A stretch of 64,000 nt of DNA from Chitinophagales bacterium (GCA_013297995.1 JAAFJB010000005.1:1-64000), one strand, 5' to 3'. Numbered from the stretch's first letter, positions 10,520-21,547 are shown. Program-made: numbers and translations. Notes: generated by a model from the letters alone, not told the origin.

Positions 10520-12037
10520 TTAATCGGTTATTTCTTTATCCTTACCATTTATATAAATTACGCCAATTACCAAACATACGGCTGCCACTGCAATAGGATA
10601 CCATAGTCCTTCTAAATACCATTGCGCATCACCATTGCTTTTTGCGTTACTGGCAAGGTAGGTAGCTACCGCAGGTAATAATCCTCCAAAAACCCCATTC
10701 CCAATATGATAGGGCAAACTCATAGAAGTATAGCGAATTTTAGTAGGGAACATTTCTACCAAAAAAGCAGCTATAGGCCCGTATACCATTGTAACAAATA
10801 AAACCTGTACAAAAACCAGCCAAATCAAGCTGTTCCTATCGCTTTTATTAATGTTAATGGTATTTTTTGTGCTGGTTAATTGGGTGTTGAGATCTACCTT
10901 TTTTACTTCTGTATAAAGAGTTCCATCTGTATAATTTTTGGTGGTAGTGAAAATAGAATCAGCCTGCTGGTTTTGTTCTATTTTCAATATTGCTTGGGTT
11001 TTACTACTGCCAAGTATTTCAGTTTTATTGCCTACAAGTGTGGTTTGGTACATTTTTTCATAAATGGGTCGGTAGGAAATAATAGCAATCAACATGCCTG
11101 CCATCATGATCCATTTGCGCCCTATTTTATCACTGAGCCAACCGAATACCAGAAAAAAAGGAGTACCTAATATAAGGGCAATAAACATGAGGCTGTCCAC
11201 CTGCTCTTTATTAATATTCATTGTTTTTTCAAGGAAACTCATGGCATAAAACTGGCCCGTATACCAGATCACACCCTGGCCCATAACTGCCCCAAATAAA
11301 GCCAATAACACAAATTTAAAATTCAGCTTATTGCCAAAACTTTCTTTAAGGGGATTGGTAGAAGTCTTTCCTTCTGCCTTTGCCTTGGCGAATACGGGCG
11401 ACTCGTGCATATTCTTACGAATTAAGTAAGAAACCAGTACCATTAAAATAGAAACCCAAAAAGGAACCCGCCATCCCCAACGCTCAAAATCTTCTACTGA
11501 CAGTGCAGCCCTTGTTCCCATAATTACCAATAAAGACACGAAGAGACCAACCGTTGCGGTGGTTTGTATCCAAGAAGTCATAAAACCCCGCTGGTTATTT
11601 GGAGCGTGTTCTGCCACGTAAGTCGCGGCTCCTCCGTATTCCCCACCCAGTGCAAGACCCTGTAATAAACGAAGCAACAAAACCAGTACAGGTGCCATAA
11701 AGCCAATGGATTCATAAGAAGGGATGCAGCCTATTAAAAAAGTAGCACCGCCCATTAGTACAAGGGTAACCATGAATGTGTATTTGCGACCAATTAAATC
11801 GCCCAACCTGCCAAAGAATAAAGCCCCAAAAGGCCTCACTACAAAGCCAGCAGCAAAAGTGGCCAAGGTACTTAGAAAGGCTGCAGTGGGGTTTTCTTGC
11901 GGAAAAAATTTGGTGGATATAATGGTAGCTAGACTTCCAAAAATGTAGAAATCATACCATTCAATCATGGTTCCAACCGACGATGCGCCAATAATAGAAA
12001 TGAGAGACGACTTTTTTGCTGTTGTCATAAGTGGCAA
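10520..12037 (-). CDS. MFS transporter, metabolite:H+ symporter (ProP-like) subfamily
   Basis: GTMIEWYDFYIFGSLA, FGRLGDLIGRKYT, GGEYGGAATYVAEHAP. Confidence 0.92.
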   Translation of the reverse strand: MPLMTTAKKSSLISIIGASSVGTMIEWYDFYIFGSLATIISTKFFPQENPTAAFLSTLATFAAGFVVRPFGALFFGRLGDLIGRKYTFMVTLVLMGGATFLIGCIPSYESIGFMAPVLVLLLRLLQGLALGGEYGGAATYVAEHAPNNQRGFMTSWIQTTATVGLFVSLLVIMGTRAALSVEDFERWGWRVPFWVSILMVLVSYLIRKNMHESPVFAKAKAEGKTSTNPLKESFGNKLNFKFVLLALFGAVMGQGVIWYTGQFYAMSFLEKTMNINKEQVDSLMFIALILGTPFFLVFGWLSDKIGRKWIMMAGMLIAIISYRPIYEKMYQTTLVGNKTEILGSSKTQAILKIEQNQQADSIFTTTKNYTDGTLYTEVKKVDLNTQLTSTKNTININKSDRNSLIWLVFVQVLFVTMVYGPIAAFLVEMFPTKIRYTSMSLPYHIGNGVFGGLLPAVATYLASNAKSNGDAQWYLEGLWYPIAVAAVCLVIGVIYINGKDKEITD

Positions 12038-12134
12038 TCAAAATGAGTTTTTATAAATAATTGCCATCAATTTAAGAATAAATATCAGAATACTCATTTT
12101 ATATACTTTATTTTAGTAGCCGTAAACAACGGTT

Positions 12135-14057
12135 ATGGTATATCCCTATCAAATTCAATCATTAAGCGACTATAAAAAAGCGTATCAACAAAGTGTAGAA
12201 GATCCCGAAAATTTCTGGGCTTCCGTTGCCAATCATTTTACTTGGCATAAGAAGTGGGATAAAGTGCTGGACTGGAATTTTACCGATCCTAAAATAGAAT
12301 GGTTTCAAGGGGCAACCTTGAATATTACCGAGAATTGCCTCGATCGTCATCTTGAAAAAAATGGCAATAGCCCTGCCATTATTTGGGAACCCAATGATCC
12401 AAATGAAAAGCCAAGGATACTTACGTACAGTAAGCTGCACGAGAAAGTTTGTCAGTTTGCCCAAGTGCTATTGAATAATGGGGTAAAAAAAGGCGACCGA
12501 GTTTGTATTTATATGGGTATGATACCGGAGCTGGCCATAGCTGTATTGGGCTGTGCCAGAATAGGGGCCATACATTCTGTAATTTTTGGCGGCTTTAGCG
12601 CACAGAGTATAGCAGATAGGGTAGAAGATGCGCAGAGTGAGTTTATCATCACTTGCGATGGGGCGTATAGGGGTGCAAAAGATATTCCGTTGAAAAATGT
12701 AATTGACGATGCGCTGATTGGCAATAAAACGGTAAAAAAAGTAATTGTATATACGCGTACACGCACGCCCATATCTATGTTGAAAGGAAGAGATATTTGG
12801 TGGGAAGATGAGATGCGACATGTAGAGGAGATGGGTATTCATACTATACCAGCCGTAGAAATGAATGCCAACGACCCACTATTTATTTTATATACTTCTG
12901 GAAGTACGGGCAAGCCCAAAGGGGTAGTACATGCTTGTGCAGGCTATATGGTGTATACTAATTATACGTTTGTAAATGTTTTTAATTATCAGCCGGCACA
13001 AATACATTTTTGTACCGCAGATATAGGATGGATTACAGGTCACTCCTATATAGTGTACGGTCCATTAAGCGCAGGTGCCAGTTCTGTAATGTTTGAAGGA
13101 GTTCCAACCTGGCCCAATGCCGGAAGATTCTGGGATATAGTAGACAAGTACCAAGTAAATATTTTGTACACGGCGCCAACGGCTATTCGATCATTAATGG
13201 GATATGGATTGTGGCCCTTGCAAGGCAAAAATCTTAGTTCTTTAAAAGTGCTTGGAACGGTGGGCGAACCCATTAACGAAGAAGCTTGGAATTGGTACAA
13301 TGAACAGGTAGGTAAAAATAAATGTCCCATTGTAGATACTTGGTGGCAAACAGAAACCGGTGGTTGTTTAATTAGCAATATAGCTGGTATTACCCCGTCA
13401 AAACCGGGCTGGGCAACCCTTCCATTGCCAGGAGTGCAGCCCGTTTTGGTAGATGATAAGGGAAATGAAATTATTGAAATGGAAGAGGGTGTTTACAAGG
13501 GAAACCTCTGTATAAAATTCCCTTGGCCATCTTTACTCACCACCACTTATGGAGATCATGAAAGATGCCGTACCAATTATTTTGCAACCTATCCCAATTT
13601 ATATTTCACAGGAGATGGTGCGCTTAAGGATGAACAAGGCTTTTATCGCATTACCGGAAGGGTAGATGATGTGTTGAATGTGAGTGGACATAGAATTGGC
13701 ACCGCAGAAGTAGAGAATGCTATTAATATGCATGCAGGTGTAATTGAAAGTGCTGTAGTAGGATACCCGCACGATGTGAAAGGACAGGGCATTTATGCTT
13801 TTATCATTCACAATAATACTGAAAGTGATGAATCACTTACTAGAAAAGATATAATACAAACCGTTAGTCGCGTAATTGGCCCTATTGCGAAGCCTGATAA
13901 AATTCAGTTTGTGAATGGCTTACCTAAAACGCGCAGTGGAAAAATCATGCGCAGAATACTGCGAAAAATTGCAGAAGGTGAAACTGAAAATTTGGGTGAT
14001 ATCACTACCTTATTAGATCCGGGTGTGGTAGAAGAAATTAAGAAGGGATATATTTAG
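12135..14057 (+). CDS. acs: Acetyl-CoA synthetase
   Basis: YTSGSTGKPKGVVH, WWQTETGG, TRSGKIMRRILRKIA; about 640 aa. Confidence 0.97.
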   Translation: MVYPYQIQSLSDYKKAYQQSVEDPENFWASVANHFTWHKKWDKVLDWNFTDPKIEWFQGATLNITENCLDRHLEKNGNSPAIIWEPNDPNEKPRILTYSKLHEKVCQFAQVLLNNGVKKGDRVCIYMGMIPELAIAVLGCARIGAIHSVIFGGFSAQSIADRVEDAQSEFIITCDGAYRGAKDIPLKNVIDDALIGNKTVKKVIVYTRTRTPISMLKGRDIWWEDEMRHVEEMGIHTIPAVEMNANDPLFILYTSGSTGKPKGVVHACAGYMVYTNYTFVNVFNYQPAQIHFCTADIGWITGHSYIVYGPLSAGASSVMFEGVPTWPNAGRFWDIVDKYQVNILYTAPTAIRSLMGYGLWPLQGKNLSSLKVLGTVGEPINEEAWNWYNEQVGKNKCPIVDTWWQTETGGCLISNIAGITPSKPGWATLPLPGVQPVLVDDKGNEIIEMEEGVYKGNLCIKFPWPSLLTTTYGDHERCRTNYFATYPNLYFTGDGALKDEQGFYRITGRVDDVLNVSGHRIGTAEVENAINMHAGVIESAVVGYPHDVKGQGIYAFIIHNNTESDESLTRKDIIQTVSRVIGPIAKPDKIQFVNGLPKTRSGKIMRRILRKIAEGETENLGDITTLLDPGVVEEIKKGYI

Positions 14058-14089
14058 TGATCCTTGTGCAGCAGCTGTAAAAGCATTTT

Positions 14090-15016
14090 TTATAAGGGAT
14101 AATAAATAGGTACCCGATCTAGTAATTCTTGTTGCGATAAATGGGTAACAATGGCGCCATTTACTTGTAGAATTTCTGCTGATAAAGTATGAGCCAATTT
14201 CATACAGGCTGCATCATTCATCCCCAAGCTTTTGCCCAGTAAGAATCCCGATAAAGATCCATCACCTGCTCCGGTACAATCCACCACTTCAATATCTGGG
14301 GCGTGAAGGGTAATAGAATGCTGTTTATTAAATAAGGCAGAACCTTGCTTGCCGTTGTGCATCCAAATATATTGAACGCCTTGGTGTATTAACTCATCTA
14401 CTTGTAGCTGGGTTAAAAAAGCTTTATCGCTGCAAAGTACGGGCAGCTCATCTTCGTTGGGAGTGATAAGGTAAAGTCCGTTTAAATCCAACGCTTTCAG
14501 CTTCATAGCAGGTGGCACAGAAACGGGTTCAATAATAAAGGGAATACCCGTTTGCTTACTAAAATGGAGTAACCATTGTAGGCTTTCAATGCTGGTATTG
14601 GCATCGGCAAGTAAATAAGAGGCAGTTTTTAAAAGGTCTATTTGCTGTTCTAGGTAAAGCGGTGTAATTAGCTCAACGGCTGAGTTAGAGAGGAAGGCAG
14701 TAAAGAGAGAGCCGTCATTATTTAGGATACCTGAATACCTTCCTGAGAGTCCTTCTCTGGTAATAGACGCATCTAATAAAACACCTGCTTTGGTGCACAC
14801 TTGTTTCAGCCAATCTCCATCACTATCATTTCCAAAAACACTAATCAGTTGAACGGGAATATCCAATAAAGCCAACTGGTGTGCAATATTATGGGCCACA
14901 CCACCAGCCGTTTTGGTAATGGACGCGTCAACAGCCGTAGCTAAAATAATGGGATTACTGGCATGAATCAGTTCATCAACCAAAATAGCTCCGATGCAAA
15001 TAATAGGTTTTAACAT
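14090..15016 (-). CDS. PfkB-family carbohydrate kinase
   Basis: GGVAHNIAHQLALL, VVDCTGAGDGSLSGFL signature. Confidence 0.9.
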   Translation of the reverse strand: MLKPIICIGAILVDELIHASNPIILATAVDASITKTAGGVAHNIAHQLALLDIPVQLISVFGNDSDGDWLKQVCTKAGVLLDASITREGLSGRYSGILNNDGSLFTAFLSNSAVELITPLYLEQQIDLLKTASYLLADANTSIESLQWLLHFSKQTGIPFIIEPVSVPPAMKLKALDLNGLYLITPNEDELPVLCSDKAFLTQLQVDELIHQGVQYIWMHNGKQGSALFNKQHSITLHAPDIEVVDCTGAGDGSLSGFLLGKSLGMNDAACMKLAHTLSAEILQVNGAIVTHLSQQELLDRVPIYYPL

Positions 15017-15078
15017 GGCGCAAATGTAAGCAGGTGTTTACAATTTGAGTATCTGCAGCGCAATTCTTTCTAGTAGCT

Positions 15079-16253
15079 TTGTATAAAAATAATTTGAACC
15101 TAAAGTTGCTGTGTTTTATCCCGCACTTTTTAACGTGGATAACCATTACTGCACAATCAACCATTCAAACAGAAGTGTTGGTGGTAGGGGGTAGTGCCAG
15201 TGGTATAGCGGCTGGTATACAAAGTGCAAGAATAGGTGTAAGTACCATAATTGCAGAACCAACTACTTGGCTAGGTGGTATGATTACTGCAGCAGGTGTA
15301 TCGGCATTTGATGGCAATCACAATATGCCTTCTGGAATATTTGGTGAATTTAGAAGTAAGCTGTATAGAGTTTACGGCGGTGCTAATAAAGTAGCTACAG
15401 GATGGGTTAGCAACACACAGTTTGAACCCCATATTGGGGATAGCATTTTTAAAAGCATGGCAGCCGCCGAAACGCGACTAAAGATTTTGTATCAATTGCA
15501 GTTTCAGCAAGTGATACAAAAAAATGGGGTAATTACAGGTGCTCAATTTATGAATAAAGTGGATGGTAAAATAATTAGCATCAAAGCGAAACAAGTAATT
15601 GATGCTACTGAACTGGGCGACCTATAGTAAATGGTACTACCCGATTACAAGCCATTGCTTTATTGATTGGTGAGGCAGCCGGAACACTAGCGGCATTAGC
15701 TGTTCAGCAAAAAGTTGATGCTGCTTCCGTGCCAGTAAGAAAGCTACAGTCTGCTTTACTAAAAAACAATGCGTATATCATGCCTTATTTTGATATACCA
15801 CTTACGCATCCTCATTTTGCTGCTGTACAAAGAATTGGGGCCACTGGTATTTTAAAGGGACAAGGTATTCCTCATCACTGGGCCAATAAAACCCTTTTCC
15901 ATCCTGATTCACTGGTGCAAACTAAATTACTGGTAGAGAGTGTATCTCCATTTATTGGGAACTATGCAGTGCGGAACGAAAAATATTTTTATCAACAAGA
16001 TGCAGTTGCTCTTCTGCAACAGTTCATCACTGCTTACCCAGCTATTTTAGTGGATTTAAAATGGAAAAATAGCAATGAAAATTCTTTAATAGAGCTAATA
16101 CAAGTTTTGTGGCCTCAATGGAAAATAGGTGAATATGATGCATTAAAACCACTAACGCGGCTGCAACTGGCTGTACTATTAGATTCAATCATCCATCCAT
16201 TTACTTTGATGGATGTAGATTATAGTGGTAATTTTATACAACCAAAACGCTAA
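15079..16253 (+). pseudogene. FAD-dependent oxidoreductase (FAD_oxidored type), internal deletion plus frame change
   Basis: N-terminal Rossmann part (TEVLVVGGSASGIAAGIQSARIG...VIDATELGDL*) joined out of frame to the C-terminal part (VNGTTRLQAIALLIGEAAGTLAALAVQQ...). Confidence 0.8.
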
Positions 16254-16408
16254 TTATAAATGGAATCGAACCACATTGTTTAATCAAGCAAAAATCTTAT
16301 TTATTGAACCTTCATTTAAATAATTCTAATTATAAAACTAAAATGTAATGCTAACTTGGCTAGAGTAAGCACTAAATTTTAAAAAAAAACTGCCTTAATA
16401 ATTAACGA

Positions 16409-17491
16409 ATGAGAAAAATAATCATAATTACATATCTCTTTTTTGCAGGACAAGTTGGAATTGGACAAAAAACTCAATTAATTGCTGATAGCCTGTTTTT
16501 TGGACTAAATGGCATTAAGGAAAAATACCCAACAGTAGGGCTTAGTGTAGGTATTTTTTACAACAACAAAACTTTATTTTATCAGTTCGGAGATAAGTAT
16601 AAAGGCTTCAATTCTCCCATAGATAAGTACACTATTTTTGAAATAGGTTCTGTAACAAAAACACTTACAGGGTTACTTTTAAGTATTGAAATAGCAAATA
16701 GTCAAATTGGCAAATCTGATTATATAGATTCATACTTTAAATTAAATGCACTTAGCAATAATATTCTAGGTAAAATAAAAATTACCGATTTGGCCAGCCA
16801 TCAATCTGGATTACCTAATTTATCAAATGACAATTACTTTAAGAAGTTGCTGCAAAAAGATGCCACTAATCCTTTTAGGTTTGTTGATACAAATTATTTA
16901 TTACATGTTTTAAGTCAAACAGACACATTAGTGAATTTTAAAAAATATCAATACAACAATTATGCTTTCTCTCTTTTAGGGTATATTCTTTCAAGAAAAA
17001 ATCATTGTACCTATAACTACTTATTACAAAAATCAATTTTACTTCCTTTAAGTATGACCCATACCTCATTAAATAAAGCCAGAACAAAAAATATAGCTGG
17101 CTTATATGATGAAGATGGCAAACCTCAAAATAATATTATTTTAAATGATGTTAATCCAGCTGGAGGGTTGCTTTCAAATGCAGTTGATATGATAAAATAT
17201 TTAAAACTTCAACTTGGTTGTTCAAAAGTAAATTTACAAAAAGCAGTACAAATTTCTCAAGAAACATACTACTCAGACGATAAACATACGGTAGGATTGG
17301 GATGGGACATAAGGAATGGATATTTACAAAAAGACGGAGACAGTTTTGGGAATTCTTGTCTTTTGCTTTGCGATAGAAAAAATCAAATTGGAATTGTAGT
17401 TTTATCTAATCATCAGAATGCAGATATTGTAAATTATGCAGTAGATTATATTTATAAAAAACTACTTAATAAAAAGAAAAACAGTAACTAA
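16409..17491 (+). CDS. Serine hydrolase, beta-lactamase/class C-like family
   Basis: EIGSVTKTLTGLLL (SxxK), YNNYAFSLLG (YxN), signal peptide. Confidence 0.88.
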   Translation: MRKIIIITYLFFAGQVGIGQKTQLIADSLFFGLNGIKEKYPTVGLSVGIFYNNKTLFYQFGDKYKGFNSPIDKYTIFEIGSVTKTLTGLLLSIEIANSQIGKSDYIDSYFKLNALSNNILGKIKITDLASHQSGLPNLSNDNYFKKLLQKDATNPFRFVDTNYLLHVLSQTDTLVNFKKYQYNNYAFSLLGYILSRKNHCTYNYLLQKSILLPLSMTHTSLNKARTKNIAGLYDEDGKPQNNIILNDVNPAGGLLSNAVDMIKYLKLQLGCSKVNLQKAVQISQETYYSDDKHTVGLGWDIRNGYLQKDGDSFGNSCLLLCDRKNQIGIVVLSNHQNADIVNYAVDYIYKKLLNKKKNSN

Positions 17492-17787
17492 CTTATTTTT
17501 GAAATAAAGAATTATCGCCTAAAAAAGTATACTAGCACAATAGTTTAGGTATATATGTTAAAGATACAGTTTGGGAAGTGTTTAGTAGAATGTCATCAGA
17601 TGCAAAAATATTCACTACTTTAGCAAATAATGCAAGTGGAGTGGGAATTGTATTAATGCTAAAGATTCAACATTAATGTTAATTATCGTTGGTATTTAAT
17701 TAAGTACCGATTTTATTAGTATAGATTTTTAAATCTGGAAATATACAAATCTAAATCAATAAACTTGATAAACAGTAATACTAGATT

Positions 17788-18474
17788 ATGACATTTGATT
17801 TTAAAATAGTATTATCTAGACTCTATATACTAATTTGTGTTGCTTGGGTTCCATGTATATTTATTTTCTCGTCAATTTCTTCAAAATATTTTAATGATGG
17901 ATATATTACTCCATATGTTTTGATCATTGGTTTTTTATGTTTTATTATTTTTAATAAGCCAATCATAAACCTTCTTTTCACAAAAAAGATTAGTATAACA
18001 CTTTCTGACGATAGGAAAATAAAAATTAATAGTTTAAAAAATATACAATTTGATTTCAATGAAATTATTGCCTACAGAATTTTATTTACAGAACCTAAAT
18101 ATTATTATGTAGAAATAGTAACTCAAAAAAAAAAATATAGGTACACAATTATAGGAGACGAGAGCTCAATTAGTTTTTTAGACACTTTTCATAATATAAT
18201 AATTGCTCTTAATCATAGTAATGAAATTAAAATCAAATTAAATCCGCCTATTGGACTTTCTAAGTGGTATAAAAGATCATTGAAAATATCAGCATTTTTA
18301 CTTTGTATATCATTTTTTTTGCACCTTTATTTTAGCCCTAAAAGTAGTATCGGTACATTTTTAATAGCTGTAAGTACGGTAGCATCAGCATATAGCAATA
18401 ATATCACTGGACTACAATTTTATAACCATTTGAATGCAGGTAATATGATAAGCACCTTTAAAAAAAGAAGATGA
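17788..18474 (+). CDS. Hypothetical membrane protein
   Basis: 228-aa ORF with several hydrophobic helices; no family recognised. Confidence 0.55.
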   Translation: MTFDFKIVLSRLYILICVAWVPCIFIFSSISSKYFNDGYITPYVLIIGFLCFIIFNKPIINLLFTKKISITLSDDRKIKINSLKNIQFDFNEIIAYRILFTEPKYYYVEIVTQKKKYRYTIIGDESSISFLDTFHNIIIALNHSNEIKIKLNPPIGLSKWYKRSLKISAFLLCISFFLHLYFSPKSSIGTFLIAVSTVASAYSNNITGLQFYNHLNAGNMISTFKKRR

Positions 18475-18747
18475 TAAATATTTAAACCTTCTCATTCCCT
18501 CTGTATCAGCAAATATATTAGCTAAGAACAGTTACGTTCAATTATTTAATCGCAATCATTTAGAAAACCTCATCAATACAAACAATTTAACAATACAGGA
18601 AATTAATAAAATTGAATCTTTACGAATGATAAGAGTATTACAATCGAAAATATAAAAACAGGGCAGATTCGTTAATAACTTAAATACTGTATTTTTAATA
18701 AATATTTTGTTTAAAATCGTTGAAAACGCTCCATAACCTAAGAAAAA

Positions 18748-19536
18748 ATGAAGTACTTGTTTTTATTTTCGATCATCCTAATTACAAATAATGCTGTTGC
18801 TCAATCTTCTAAAGGAGAACTTTATGCCTATACAAAAGACTGGAGTCCCGCAAAAAATTTAGTAGCTGCTACCTATATCATGCACCAGTTAACAGAAGAT
18901 GACACCACTTTTATAAAGCGATACTACCAAAAAAATGGTCCTCTTATTTTTTGTGAAACTTATTTTGACAAGGAGTGTACTGTACCAAATGGTTTCTTTG
19001 CTTGGTATAATTTTAAAGGAGAGTTGGATAGTACTGGTTATTGTTACCGAGGTAAAAAAGATGGATTATGGAAATATGGTTTTGATAAAAAAAACAGGCC
19101 TTTTATTGTTGAAGAATTTGCAAAAGGTAAATTAGTAAAACGAATGAATTATCAAGTAATGAAAATATTTTTTCCCAATGGAATGGAAGAAATCTTAGAT
19201 ACAAGTTCCAGTAAAAATAACACTACTAAACTTCCTGAATTTGAAAATGGTGGAATAAAGGGCTGGGGTAATTATTTGAGCAATAACCTTAAAACGCCCG
19301 AGCGATTTATAAGTATAGTTGGCCCTAGAACAGTTTCATCTGCTTTTGTAGCATTTCAAATTAATACTGAAGGCAAAATTAAAGACCTATTGTTTCATCA
19401 TTCTTTGGAATGGTCGGCCGATTTGGAAATTATTCGTGTGCTTAGAGCCAGTCCACGCTGGATTCCAGCAGAAATAGATGGAAATTTGGTACAATATACA
19501 TACGGCCAGAAAATTAGTTTGAATGTTGGCGATTAA
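18748..19536 (+). CDS. Secreted protein with TonB C-terminal-like domain
   Basis: Signal peptide; PEFENGGIKGWGNYLSNNLKTPE...AFQINTEGKIKDL...LRASPRWIPAEIDGNLV resembles TonB_C. Confidence 0.7.
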   Translation: MKYLFLFSIILITNNAVAQSSKGELYAYTKDWSPAKNLVAATYIMHQLTEDDTTFIKRYYQKNGPLIFCETYFDKECTVPNGFFAWYNFKGELDSTGYCYRGKKDGLWKYGFDKKNRPFIVEEFAKGKLVKRMNYQVMKIFFPNGMEEILDTSSSKNNTTKLPEFENGGIKGWGNYLSNNLKTPERFISIVGPRTVSSAFVAFQINTEGKIKDLLFHHSLEWSADLEIIRVLRASPRWIPAEIDGNLVQYTYGQKISLNVGD

Positions 19537-19609
19537 GAAAATATACTAAAATAGCAGCAACCAATGATTCCCTGTTGTATTTTTGTGGTTTACCCAACAG
19601 CAGCAATCT

Positions 19610-20653
19610 ATGTTAACTGAATCAATAGTAAAACCCGCTCTCACTGCCAAAGACTTTGCTACCGACCAAGAAGTTCGTTGGTGCCCTGGCTGTGGCGACT
19701 ACTCTATTCTTGCACAAGTTCAAAAAATAATGCCCACAATTGGTGTGCCCAAAGAAAATATTGTAATCATCAGCGGAATCGGCTGTAGCAGTCGCTTCCC
19801 CTATTATATGAATACCTATGGTATGCATAGTATTCATGGCAGAGCAACGGCCGTTGCGAGTGGACTAAAAGCTACCCGACCCGAATTGAGTGTTTGGATT
19901 GTTACTGGTGATGGTGATGGTTTGAGCATTGGCGGTAACCATACCATTCACTTATTGCGTAGAAATTTTGATGTAAATATCCTGCTCTTTAATAACCAAA
20001 TTTATGGATTAACTAAGGGCCAGTATTCCCCCACTTCTGAAAAGCAAAAAATTACCAAGAGCACCCCCTTTGGCAGTATAGATCATCCCTTCAATCCCTT
20101 GGCATTGGCGATGGGCGCAGATGCCAGTTTTATTGGTCGCACTATGGATAGAGACCCTAAGCATTTGCAAACCATGCTTACCCGTTCTCACCAACACAAA
20201 GGAGCTTCCTTCCTAGAAATTTATCAGAACTGTAATATTTTTAATGATGGTGCTTTTGAAATCTTTACAGAAAAATCTTCCAAAGCAGATCAGGTAGTTT
20301 TTCTAGAACAAGGTAAGCCATTGCTTTTTGGCGCCAATCAAGATAAAGGAATCAGATTAAACGGTTTAAAACCAGAAGTAGTAACCATTGGTGAAGCTGG
20401 TATTACAATTGATGATTTGTGGGTACACGATGAGACCGATTTTTATAAAGCCCAGATATTGATTCGTATGTTTGATAATCCCAATCAAACAGAGAACCAT
20501 TTCCCCCGCCCCTTTGGTGTGTTTTATGAAACAGAACGAGCTTGTTATGAAGATATGATGGCCATGCAAATTGAGGAAACCATTGCCAGTAAAGGAAAAG
20601 GCGACCTTGATAAATTGCTCCGGGGTAAAGAAGTATGGGAAATTAAATTATAG
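19610..20653 (+). CDS. korB: 2-oxoacid:ferredoxin oxidoreductase beta subunit
   Basis: RWCPGCGDYSILAQVQK, TPP-binding VTGDGDGLSIGGNHTIHLLRRN. Confidence 0.93.
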   Translation: MLTESIVKPALTAKDFATDQEVRWCPGCGDYSILAQVQKIMPTIGVPKENIVIISGIGCSSRFPYYMNTYGMHSIHGRATAVASGLKATRPELSVWIVTGDGDGLSIGGNHTIHLLRRNFDVNILLFNNQIYGLTKGQYSPTSEKQKITKSTPFGSIDHPFNPLALAMGADASFIGRTMDRDPKHLQTMLTRSHQHKGASFLEIYQNCNIFNDGAFEIFTEKSSKADQVVFLEQGKPLLFGANQDKGIRLNGLKPEVVTIGEAGITIDDLWVHDETDFYKAQILIRMFDNPNQTENHFPRPFGVFYETERACYEDMMAMQIEETIASKGKGDLDKLLRGKEVWEIKL

Positions 20654-21301
20654 TTTATCTAGCTTGTTTTTCATGGCAAATAATACAAGCCCCATTCTGT
20701 TAGCAGATCCTGTTTTTTTAAAAAGTTGATCGCGGTAACCATCAATCGTTCGTGGACTAATATGCATGGCAGCAGCAATCTGCTTTAAGCTCATATCGGT
20801 ACAGAGGTAACGAAGAAACTCTTTCTCCCTTTCTAGCATTGCCAGCGCTATATTGTACTCATGTTCAGGCTCTTCAAATCCATTTTTTATGGTATAAACT
20901 AAGTTTGCAAATAATAACCGATTAAAATAAATGCCTTTTGAAAACAGTGCCTCTAATCCCGCACTTAACTCATCTAAAATACTGTCTTTTGTTATAAAAC
21001 CCCTTACCCCATATTGCAACATATTAACTACGGTTCTCTCGTCGCTTAACATGCTAAGCACCATGATTTTTATTTGTGGATAATGATGATTGATCCATTT
21101 AGCGGTTTCAAATCCATTCATATTGGGCATCATAACATCTAAAATAACCAAATGGGGCAAGTTAAGGGGATCTAATAATTCTATAAAATGTTTGCCATTA
21201 TCGGCTTCAAATAATAGGGTGTACCCACTCAAATGATGAATGATTTCTGATAATCCAGTTCTTACCAGAATATGATCGTCAACCAAAACAATTTTTTTCA
21301 T
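20648..21301 (-). CDS. NarL/LuxR-family response regulator
   Basis: Receiver VLVDDHILVRTGL...VILDVMMPNMNG; C-terminal HTH LKQIAAAMHISPRTIDGYRDQLFKK. Confidence 0.93.
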   Translation of the reverse strand: MKKIVLVDDHILVRTGLSEIIHHLSGYTLLFEADNGKHFIELLDPLNLPHLVILDVMMPNMNGFETAKWINHHYPQIKIMVLSMLSDERTVVNMLQYGVRGFITKDSILDELSAGLEALFSKGIYFNRLLFANLVYTIKNGFEEPEHEYNIALAMLEREKEFLRYLCTDMSLKQIAAAMHISPRTIDGYRDQLFKKTGSANRMGLVLFAMKNKLDKL

Positions 21302-21514
21302 ATCAATTCATAATTAATATGCCACTATGAAGTACGGATATTTTTCTGAAATAGTACCCGTATTTATACGCTATTATACCCCGTTAAAACACGGTACAAA
21401 AAAGGGTATTTTCTAGCTTGTCTCTATTATTAGCCCTATTTAATTTTATGATGTGATAAAATAGAATGTGACTGTTTTGTTTTATTACCTATTAATTAAC
21501 CAGGGGTTACAAAC

Positions 21515-21547
21515 AAGGAAGGCAGTGCAAGGCTGCCTTCTTTTTTT
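21515..21547 (+). terminator. Intrinsic-terminator-like hairpin immediately upstream of sua5
   Basis: GAAGGCAG-TGCAAGG-CTGCCTTC followed by T7. Confidence 0.65.
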
